From an uncultured Clostridia bacterium (lineage in GTDB: Bacteria > Bacillota > Clostridia > Christensenellales > UBA1242), in contig CANRGF010000056.1 of assembly GCA_947630075.1 (NCBI GenBank), positions 1-6,940 on the forward strand: 6,940 nucleotides of DNA, in the 5' to 3' direction. The translations under genes were made by a program, and so were the position numbers. Below are positions 1-6,940 of the stretch, piece after piece. Numbering within the stretch: the stretch's first letter is position 1; each line of letters begins with the position of its first letter. Below the pieces are notes generated by a model. That model was not told the origin of the DNA. It saw only the letters and a program-made list of their open reading frames with translations, and did no database searches.

Positions 1-573
1 TGTGCGGGCGGCGTTGTGGCTCGTCAGGATGCATCAAGTTCGGCAAGTGGCACAATAGTTCTAAATGAAGTTACAGTTTATGAAGATTTCGTAATCGGTT
101 CGGCTGCTTCCACAATGAGCATTTATGCAGGCGGATTTGTGGGCAAGTCGGCAGGTGAAGTGAATGTGCTTAATAGCATTGCTGGCGGAAGAATTGTGCC
201 AATTACAAAGCAAGTTGCACCAAGTGAAACGGGCAATTATAATGTGTATGTTGGCGGGTTGGTTGGCTTATCGGCTTCCGTGTCGTTCAATAAAGCAATC
301 AGTGCTTCAAGTTTGATTGCGGATAGCATAGCATCAAGTTCAATCAAGAGTTTGAACATTCATGCAGTGCTTGGTGGCATAGAAGGTGATGGCAGCATAA
401 ATTGCACTGAGGTTTACTACTCAAGCGATGTTTCGCTCTTCCCAGAAGAACTTTGCACAGAAGCATATAACCTATCGGCAAATGTGTTGCTTCACACTAA
501 TTCTTGGCAAGAGAGTTTCATTGCGGATAGAGCATGGCAGTTGTTGGATAATAATTTGCCATACTTAATTCAA
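1..573 (+). repeat. GLUG module 1, C-terminal part (residues 1-191)
   Basis: This is the tail of a GLUG module whose beginning lies upstream of the window. GLUG cores are GGFVG (44-48), GGLVG (85-89) and a degenerate GGIEG (125-129), spaced about 40 residues apart. A beta-strand-like segment with N-C-T at 134-136 and the paired Tyr of 'VYY' follows. The module ends with a segment holding W169, W179 and the motif NNLPYLIQ (184-191). A Trp followed by a short loop and P-Y-L is the usual closing pattern of GLUG arrays in the families I know, so I place the boundary here. The motifs are seen directly; the module boundary is an inference from pattern. Confidence 0.7.
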
Positions 574-3500
574 ACTGATGACGAGTTAGTAAACTATGGT
601 GTGCTCGACCTAGACTTTGAAAATAAGATAGGCTGTTATCATGACGGCAGCGCATTCAATCCAAAGCGAATTAATCCGGGCGCTCTTAATAGTTTAGAGG
701 ATGAATACACCTTCTATATTATAGAGGCAGACCCTCTTCAAACTAACTTGTTGCCAGCTGGCAAAACCTTAAATGGCGTGCTGATTGGCGGTGAGATGGA
801 ATACACACTCATGAAGTTAGATCCTAATGTGGGTTTGGTAGATGAGGTGTTGAAGCATTCTGCAGTGTCCAACATTCATTTAGTGATGAAGGCAAATGAT
901 GCAAGCAGTTTCTTTGCCTCTAACGGCGGAGCAATAACTAGCGTAAATAATGGTGCAGTGTTCAACTGCTCAGTGCAGGGCACAGGCATCACCACACAGG
1001 GCAACGCAAACGGCTTAATTGTTGGTTCAAACCAAGGCTTTGTGGCTTACTGCTATTCGTCTGCAGAAATCATCAAATTGACAGGCAGTTTGGCAGGCAT
1101 AGTTGGCACCAACCATTCAAAAATTATGTCTTGCTATTTCACAGGGTATATAGACAATCAAACCGCAGAAAATAAGGCTGCCGGCATTGTGTTGAATAAC
1201 GGAGAGAATAGTTATATCTACAACTGCTATATGGCAGGGCTTATCACAAATATCACAAACAATGCTTTCTCAGCCACTTCAATGGTTGGAGAGCCTTCTC
1301 AGGATGGCACAATTAGCAGAGGCTTTGGCGAAAATAACTATATTGATATAAATGTAAACAAACAAGAAATTGAAGAAAAATACACACCAAGCGAAGGCTT
1401 GCCTTCTGCACAAATAACCGCACTCAAAACGGTTGAAACTCAATTCTTAATGGCAGGCGCAGACGCTAATAACAATCAACTTTTGGCAGGTAATTGGCTC
1501 ACAACTGTCAAGTCATTTGTGAAAGATTATAATCAATATTATGTTGACCTTTATAGTTTAACTTATGGTTATAACTACTTATATCCAGTTTATAATTTCT
1601 ATAAGAGAGATAGCGAGATGCAATTAAATCGCATCAACTATCAGCTCTACACGGGCACAGGCACAGATAAAGCATATATTGACCCTAACAGTAAATTATA
1701 TGAGAGTGAGCACGAAGAAGCGGCTGCATTAATTTTTGATTATGATAACGAATTGAAAGAGCCAAATTATCTTTACACACATGCATTTAAAGTTCCTCAC
1801 CTTGGTGTTTTGAAGGCTATTCAAGGCATTGCAAACTCTGTAACAATAGGAGCATCGGGCGAAGCAAATAACTTATACACAAACTTTAACTATGTGCTGA
1901 TTTACGACCTAGATGGCACATATCGCGTAACAAATCAAGATGGCGAAATTGAGGAGCAGTATTATAGTTGGACGGGTGTCGGTTCATCTGCACAAAATGG
2001 GAGTTCCACTCCAAATCGTTTCCATTACACAGACGCACAGTTCAATGGTTTGTTCGTTTCAAACAAATATTATGATTTCACTCCTAAAAAGAGTGTATCT
2101 AGCGAGATTGATGACGACCCAACAGAAACAATGTGCAGGGTTGAAAATCTAAGCACGCAAGGCTTGTTTGACAACATTAATGACGCATATTTTGGCAGCA
2201 TCTTGTTTGGCAACATGTATGAATTGAAAAATAGTGGTGCTCTGGGCGTCAAAGTTGATTCTAGTTCAAGCAAGTTGGTAAAAATAGACAAAATTTATTT
2301 CGATAAAGAAGCGTCATATTCAGGTGATGCTGAAGCGGAAGGATATGTTTCCGCAATGCTTGGCTCAGTTGTTGGCAGTTCAAATGTGGAAATTTCAAAT
2401 AGCGGATTTGTTCAGCAGCAAAAAGAAACAGCAATCAGCCTCACTGGTTCAACCTATGCAGGTTTAATCATAGGCAATCTTGTGAAGGGCAATGTGTCAT
2501 TCACTGGGGGTAACAATTTCAGAGTGTCATTCGATGGCGTCAACTATGGTGGCGGACTAATTGGCATTATGAATGCGGGCACAGTGCACGGCAATAATGA
2601 ATTAAACACTTCAATTCACATAATCGCAAGCGCAAATGCGGCAGAGAACGGAAATTCCATAACTAATGTGGGCGGAATTGTAGGCTTTGCTAGACCACAT
2701 CAAAACGATGATAGTTCGCAAGATAATAGAAGAGAAGTTTCAAATATCAAAATCTACTTCTCAAATGAATACTCAGCTGCAGGGCTGGGCGGCTTGGCTT
2801 ATGAGGTGCAAGAGGCTGCTTTCACCTTCTCCAATTGTGAATTGAAACCCGAGAGTGGAAACAACTTTGAATTAACACTAACAGGGGATAGATGTTATTT
2901 TGGTTTGATTGCAGCAGTGCTAGATAAAGGTGGCAAAAACACAGATAATTCCACAATCGCTTGTGCAGAACACTACACAATTGATGGTTTGGGAATAGAT
3001 ATCACCAACGAGGGCGACAAAGCAGAAGCAAATTCAAATTGTGCTTATGGCGCACTTATCGGACATCAAACTGGTGGCACAGTGATGGTGTTGCCGGGGA
3101 AAATAGATCAATTAGGCACAGATCAGCCTGCTAGCATTTCTTTGTCTAAATTCTCAGTTAAAGGCAATAATGTGGGTGGATTTGTTGGCTTGTTTGAAGG
3201 CGGCAAAATCATTCTTGACAAGGATATGAATGGCAAAATCACCATTGGAGAGTTAAATGGCTTTAATAACGTTGGCGGAGCAATAGGCAATTTCGTTGAT
3301 GGGGCTGTGAACACTCTCATAGAAAACACCACTAGCCAAGATCTTGAAGTTTGGAATTTCTTAGAGGAAAATGATTTCGTTACACTTCGCACTTTCACAA
3401 AACTCAAGACGACCGAACTTGGTTCAAATGGCTTTATAAACTGGGGTGGTTTATTTGGTAAATTCACGGCAACTAGCCTTGATTGTGGAGACAAAACAAT

Positions 3501-6500
3501 CAGAAATGAAAACAAAATTGAAATCAGCCCAATTTCGGTCGAAATTCTAGATAATAATGGAGCAATTTCATTAACAGAAGTTTTAACTTCTATGCCAAGC
3601 ATTAAAAATGTGGGCGGAGTTATTGGATTCGCAGAAAATGTTACATTCAATGGCACAATCAAAAACGAGGCAGAAATTAAAACCAATTCTGCCAATGGCG
3701 ACAAAGCAGACTATAAGGTAACCTTAGGTGAGCAAGGCTTAGATAACGGAAAACCGGTTGCCTTTGAATTTGCTTACAACACTTACGATCAAATGTCCGG
3801 TAATGATGTTTATTATGCGTTCTTTGCTCAAAATGTTGGTGGCATAATTGGTCATGCAACGGGTTGCACATTGGCTGGCACAATATCGAACACAAAAGAA
3901 ATTTGGGGATATTCGCAAGTTGGCGGTTTAATTGGGTTGTTTGATGGCAAATCAGCCATTACAGCCACAACCACATCCACAAATGAAGGTCAAATAGTTG
4001 GCGTTATTAGTGTGGGTGGAGCAATTGGAAAAGTTGAAGGCAATAGCAGTATTCAAAACCTTTCAGTGAATAAAGGCATAGTGTCCGGCAACTTCAATGT
4101 TGGTGGCATTGTTGGATATATCACGAACTCCACAATGATGAACTGCTCAGCAGGCAAAGTTGAGGTTAGAGGCATATATTTTGGCATAAAATATCAATAT
4201 TATGACGATGAAATTTGGCAACCAAGCCCACAATTCGTAGCATATTTCTTACCTTCGAGTGTGGGTGGATTAATTGGCGCCACAGGCGATGACTTGTCCA
4301 TCACAGGTTGCTCTGTTTCGAGCACAAATGTGCTTTCAACACAAGAAGGTTATAACGAGCAAGTTATTTCCACAATTTCTAATAATTGCATTAACGCAAC
4401 AAAGGGCGAATTCAAAGATATTGGTCAGCTCGTTGACGTGAAATTAGGCGTTAAATCCACGGCTATAATGAGATTTGACAATATGTCCACAGGCTTTGGA
4501 GGATTTATAGGCACAACTTCAGCAAGAGTGGTGCTAGCTAATATTGAGGAAAACACCATGAATGGCTCCACAGTAAATGCTCCAGCAGGCATCAATGTTG
4601 GCACATTCTATGGCTACTATTATGCAGACGATCAAAAACAAGCCACTTCGAGTGAATCTGGCAAAATGCACTATATCGAAACTCCAACCTTACAGGCGGG
4701 AACTTTCTATACCACAGGAGCATATCAAGTGGGAGGAATTGCGGGTTATATTTCTGGGACTAGAGCTCCAATTCAGTTTGAAACGAAATATGACGCTGGT
4801 TATGTGCACACCACAGGCACTCCAAACATAACAATCATGCTTCAATCGGCCACAAACAATTCGGGCATTTATGTGGGTGGATTGTTCGGTAAAGCAGATG
4901 TGAATTGTGATGGCTTAAAAATTCAGGGTCCAAATTCATTAAGGATTAACATAAACAACTCATCTTCTTACTATGTTGGCAGTTTGGTGGGCAGATTGGA
5001 AGCTAATCTTGGAAACCAAAATAGTGTGTCTGCTTCAAACATTGTGTCTGCAGATTCAAATGTGTTTAATGTTGAAGGCGATGATAAAGAAAACTTTGGC
5101 GGTTTGGTGGGAATGCTTAAAAAGACGTCTAGCCAGTCGCAAATCGCCTATGTTATAGGTTGGCATCAATATGCCTTCACGGTCAACACAATAGAAAACC
5201 AAAACTATGCAGATGGCGACTCAATCTATGATTACAACAATAGTAACGAGTCTCAACTTTTCTTGATTGCACAAGCGTATTATGTCAACCAAGATAAATT
5301 TGAAATCTCTTATTCTCGCGGTGGTGCAACCGAGGGCGAAGAGTTTTCTGAAGAAGACACTCCAACATGGTTTGGCGCAGGCAAAAATAATCCTTTAGAT
5401 GAAAGCTCCACAGGTTGGGCTAGGGATTACACCATGTTTAAAACCATGCAACGAAACATCCCAGCCGGAGTTGGCAGCAACAATTCAGGCACTTTAGAGT
5501 GGGATGCAATCACTCAAGTGTACGATGCAGGGCGCATCACTTATGTTGCAACCACAGCAAATAGTAAAACTTGGTATGGCAGTGAAATTACTGAAGACTT
5601 AGCAAGCAAGATAATTTATAACCAGCAAGGCGAAGCAAGTAACACTCTTAAAGATATGTTTATGGAAACCACAGGCGAGTCTGTTGCCGGTGAGTTGGTT
5701 ACAAAATTCAATCAGGACAAATTCAATAATTATGTGTTCTTCACCGTTTATGAAAGCGAAGAGGGTAAGTCTGCTCAACTATATTCTCGCATAGGTGTTG
5801 GCGACTTACTAACAGACGAGCAAGGTGAGGTTTTAACAAGCGTGCAAGATGACGTGAGCGATGATCCGATTTGGCATGGCACAACATATATTGATTTGAA
5901 AAATTCGGAAATGAACTTTATAGATAAAGATGAAAATAAAGTTACGGAGATTTATAGCAATGCCGCTCACACCCTCATATATTTTGGTTGGATTTATCCA
6001 GGTGCAGATATGTTTAGCGCCTTCGACCAATTTAATAAGGATAGTGAACCAAATAAAAACAATGATTCATATTATACAACAGTGGGAGGGAAAAGAGTTA
6101 ACGCTTCAAGCCATGCAATTAATGCTTATGCAAATAATGGCAGCAACACAAACTATCCAGTATTCAAGAAGTTTATTTACTCTCTAAATAACACTGTTTA
6201 TAACACCTCTGGAATTGCCTACTTTGAATTTAAAACCATATTCCAAAACTACACAACTAGCGGTAAACCAGAAAAACTAGACGACAATGGAAGTCCTACT
6301 GGGGAAGTTGTCGAAGACGAAAGTCAACATAAACATTATGATGACCTTTCGTTGTCAGGTGATGGCTCAGTGTTAAATGTTTCTGGCATGATAAACAAAG
6401 AGGCTTTTGACTTAGTTAATAGCAATCAGCAATTTGTGAGAGAATTAGCATGGTGGGAATGGTTGCTCATTGGTGCTGGAATCGCCGCCGCAATTGCCTT

Positions 6501-6940
6501 ATTATTTGTTTCTGGTGCGTTTACAGGTGGCGCTACATGGATCGGCGCACTTATGATGTTGAGCGGAACGATAGGTTTTAGTGTCGGATTAAATTTCCTA
6601 ATATTAGGCATTGACGCGATAATCTCAAATCACTATGTGGGGCATCAAAGTGCACTCAACACATACTTCAACGCAAAAGATGTTTCTTATGGCTACATGG
6701 CATCTACTTACACACGCACGGTTGAGTATAAAGAAACAGATACGGGTGGAGAGATGCTAACCCAAATTGACTCATCCACTTCAGATCCGGTCAATAACGA
6801 ATTATATGTTTATTATTCATCAGTTCGCCCATCAACATATTATAGTAGATACTATCTATTTATGAAGAGTGGCAACATCGATCCAAATACGGATTTAGAC
6901 ATCAATGTTGTGGAAAAATCGGACATTCAAGTTGAAGATG
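1..6940 (+). CDS. Giant GLUG-repeat surface protein, partial at both ends
   Basis: Frame +1 is open across the whole window, 2,313 codons with no stop, and continues past both edges; no start codon can be chosen. The protein is rich in Asn, Ser, Thr, Gly and acidic residues and poor in Cys and Arg. It carries many glycine motifs of the GLUG type (GGFVG at residues 44-48, GGLVG 85-89, GGIVG 891-895, GGLIG 1308-1312, GGLVG 1700-1704 and others). In known families GLUG repeats occur in large secreted or wall-attached bacterial proteins and are thought to form right-handed beta-helices; adhesion or glycan binding is the usual suggestion, and I see no catalytic motif. Order: three GLUG modules (1-191, about 201-531, about 532-1704), an unassigned region (1705-2149), a hydrophobic hairpin (about 2151-2208) and a Tyr-rich tail. 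The reading frame and repeat class are seen directly; surface location and binding role are inferred. Signal peptide and anchor, if any, lie outside the window. Confidence 0.95.
601..1593 (+). repeat. GLUG-like module 2 (residues about 201-531)
   Basis: This segment has the parts of a complete GLUG/beta-helix module. The lead-in has a 'YTFYIIEADPL' strand (236-246), resembling the y-x-L-x-n-D-I-D-l opening of such domains. It is followed by TLNGVLIGG (256-264) and GLVDEVLKHSAVSNIHL (278-294), matching the usual 'GLFg.i..a.i.NL.l' step. Repeats follow with NGLIVG (337-342), AGIVG (365-369) and AAGIV, interleaved with N-C-S, Y-C-Y, S-C-Y and N-C-Y strands whose cysteines (323, 351, 378, 409) are 27-31 residues apart. 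The closing pattern is LLAGNWL (494-500) and, after a Tyr-rich stretch, YNYLYPVY (524-531). The motifs here are weaker than in module 3. Assignment rests on motif order and spacing, without an alignment. Confidence 0.6.
1594..2340 (+). other. Lead-in region of module 3 (residues about 532-780)
   Basis: This stretch of the giant protein has no clear GLUG core and connects modules 2 and 3. The first part (about 532-600) is charged and acidic, with EHEEAAA at 572-578, and may be a linker. From about 603 the pattern IQGIA...NFNYVLIYDLDGTY (ending at 641) resembles the opening of a GLUG domain, in which a helix-like segment precedes a strand with D-x-D. FNGLF (681-685) and then GLF and FGSILFGNMYELKNSGALGV (721-723 and 731-750) resemble the 'GLFG.i....i.nl.l' step. 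A single Cys (712) is present. The interpretation as a lead-in is inference from motif order; it could also be a separate small domain. Confidence 0.45.
2341..5112 (+). repeat. GLUG module 3, long repeat array (residues about 781-1704)
   Basis: This is the main repeat array. Clear GLUG cores are GGLIG 851, GGIVG 891, GGFVG 1059, GGAIG 1092, GGLFG 1149, GGVIG 1205, GGIIG 1280, GGLIG 1308, GGAIG 1339, GGIVG 1368, GGLIG 1422, GGFIG 1500, GGIAG 1578, GGLFG 1626, GSLVG 1660 and GGLVG 1700 (first residue given). Degenerate copies include AGLIIG (820-825), GLGGLAY (928-934), YGALIG (1016-1021) and VGTFYG (1534-1539). Most are preceded by a hydrophobic residue at position -1, usually Val, and followed by a turn and a short strand, often with N-x-T or N-C-S. 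Each copy is diverged in both protein and DNA, although many share a gtgggtgga or gtgggcgga core. In related proteins such arrays form long extracellular beta-solenoid stalks; that structure is inferred here. Confidence 0.85.
5113..6450 (+). other. Unassigned non-repetitive region before the hydrophobic hairpin (residues 1705-2150)
   Basis: No GLUG motif occurs after residue 1704, and composition shifts to more aromatic and acidic residues. Visible landmarks are Trp at 1721, 1790, 1806, 1834, 1858, 1958 and 1997, an acidic run EGEEFSEED (1778-1786), alternating strand-like patterns such as NNYVFFTVYES (1909-1919) and LIYFGWIYPGADMF (1992-2005), and an acidic, His-containing linker around VVEDESQHKHYDD (2103-2115). 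I do not recognise a domain or an active-site motif. It could be a ligand-binding or adhesive domain on the end of the repeat stalk, or a degenerate continuation of the beta-helix fold. Cys is absent from this segment as far as I can read. Its position directly before the hydrophobic hairpin is the only contextual clue to its role. Confidence 0.4.
6451..6624 (+). other. Hydrophobic helical hairpin, two predicted membrane segments (residues about 2151-2208)
   Basis: After an aromatic patch, WWEW (2151-2154), comes a hydrophobic segment LLIGAGIAAAIALLFVSGAF (2155-2174), a short Gly-rich turn TGGAT (2175-2179), and a second hydrophobic segment from W2180 to I2208 containing LMMLSGTIGFSVGLNFLILG. 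The two stretches hold no charged residue until D2205. Length and composition fit two transmembrane helices joined by a tight turn. It does not look like an LPXTG sorting signal, because no LPXTG motif precedes it, no positively charged tail follows, and the chain continues for at least 105 more residues. Hydrophobicity is seen directly; membrane insertion is inferred. Alternatives are a buried core of a globular domain or a hydrophobic element of the kind found near the ends of large secreted effectors. Confidence 0.7.
6625..6940 (+). other. Tyr-rich segment after the hairpin, running off the window (residues 2209-2313)
   Basis: The frame continues past the hydrophobic hairpin with polar, strand-like sequence: SALNTYFNAKDVSYGYMAST (2217-2236), a Thr/Glu-rich stretch around RTVEYKETDTGGEM, and a Tyr cluster (2269, 2271, 2272, 2280, 2281, 2284, 2285; seven Tyr in 17 residues). 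It ends with an acidic stretch around NIDPNTDLDINVVEKSD (2294-2310). No GLUG core is present. I do not recognise the domain. Its existence shows that the hairpin is internal and is not a terminal anchor. How far the protein extends cannot be told from this window. Confidence 0.45.

Noticed and set aside
1940..2291. Two small open frames, one on each strand (1940-2152 plus, 2070-2291 minus)
   Set aside because: Both overlap the continuous frame +1 coding sequence and each other, and neither resembles a known small protein. The main frame remains intact through the region.
3123..3704. A 193-residue open frame on the minus strand
   Set aside because: It lies wholly antisense to module 3. Its repeated PPTLL/PPTFL-type segments are exactly the reverse complement of the GLUG glycine codons, so the frame is open because of the repeat bias of the plus-strand gene. 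I saw no independent coding sign.
3677..3895. Short minus-strand open frame of 72 residues
   Set aside because: It is antisense to the GLUG array, with an unlikely composition rich in His, Cys, Gln and Arg, and it overlaps the end of the other antisense frame. Treated as a shadow.
4577..5158. Two plus-strand open frames in frame +2 (4577-4831 and 4973-5158)
   Set aside because: They are offset readings of the GLUG repeats. The recurring 'LAVWW' in the second comes from reading repeated Gly-Gly-Leu-Val-Gly codons one base out of phase.
5833..6611. Three small open frames (5833-6030 minus, 5930-6187 plus, 6426-6611 minus)
   Set aside because: All overlap frame +1, which stays open. The last is the antisense of the hydrophobic hairpin and is biased by its Ala/Gly/Ile codons.
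6451..6940. Hydrophobic segment as a C-terminal sortase or wall anchor
   Set aside because: There is no LPXTG-like motif before it, two hydrophobic stretches are present instead of one, no basic tail follows, and the chain continues for at least 105 residues.
1..6940. Recoded TGA (mycoplasma-type genetic code)
   Set aside because: All Trp codons read in frame +1 are TGG and no in-frame TGA occurs in 2,313 codons, so there is no sign of UGA being read as an amino acid.

Overview
The whole window lies inside a single protein-coding gene. Frame +1 stays open from base 1 to base 6940, giving 2,313 complete codons with no in-frame stop. Both ends run off the window, so the true start, stop, promoter, ribosome binding site, signal peptide and cell-surface anchor are all outside the view. 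The other open frames in the window are short, overlap this frame, and look like shadows of it. I saw no RNA gene, mobile element, CRISPR array or intergenic region.

The product is a giant, low-cysteine, Asn/Thr/Ser/Gly-rich protein built largely from GLUG-type repeats (glycine-rich motifs such as GGLVG, GGFVG, GGIVG, GGLIG). In known families these belong to large secreted or surface-exposed beta-helical proteins. Residue numbers below count from the first codon of the window. The layout I read is: (1) residues 1-191, the end of a GLUG module closing on a W...LPYL signature; (2) residues about 201-531, a second module with its own lead-in, a small cysteine-marked repeat set and a W...YLYPVY closing; (3) residues about 532-780, a lead-in, followed by a long third module at about 781-1704 with about 16 clear GLUG motifs; (4) residues 1705-2149, a non-repetitive region I cannot assign; (5) residues about 2151-2208, a strongly hydrophobic helical hairpin; (6) residues 2209-2313, a Tyr-rich tail that continues beyond the window.

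Organism: the DNA is moderately AT-rich by eye. It favours GGC for Gly, ACA for Thr, GCA for Ala and AGA over most CGN codons for Arg. Trp is always TGG and TGA never occurs in frame, which argues against a UGA-recoded genome. Giant GLUG-repeat surface proteins of this style are common in anaerobic, host-associated Bacillota (Clostridia-like lineages), often known only from metagenomes. That is my best guess, held with low confidence, because no housekeeping gene is present to place the sequence.

The most interesting point is architectural. A two-helix hydrophobic hairpin sits inside what otherwise looks like an extracellular giant protein, with extracellular-looking sequence on both sides. 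A 445-residue unassigned domain directly precedes it.
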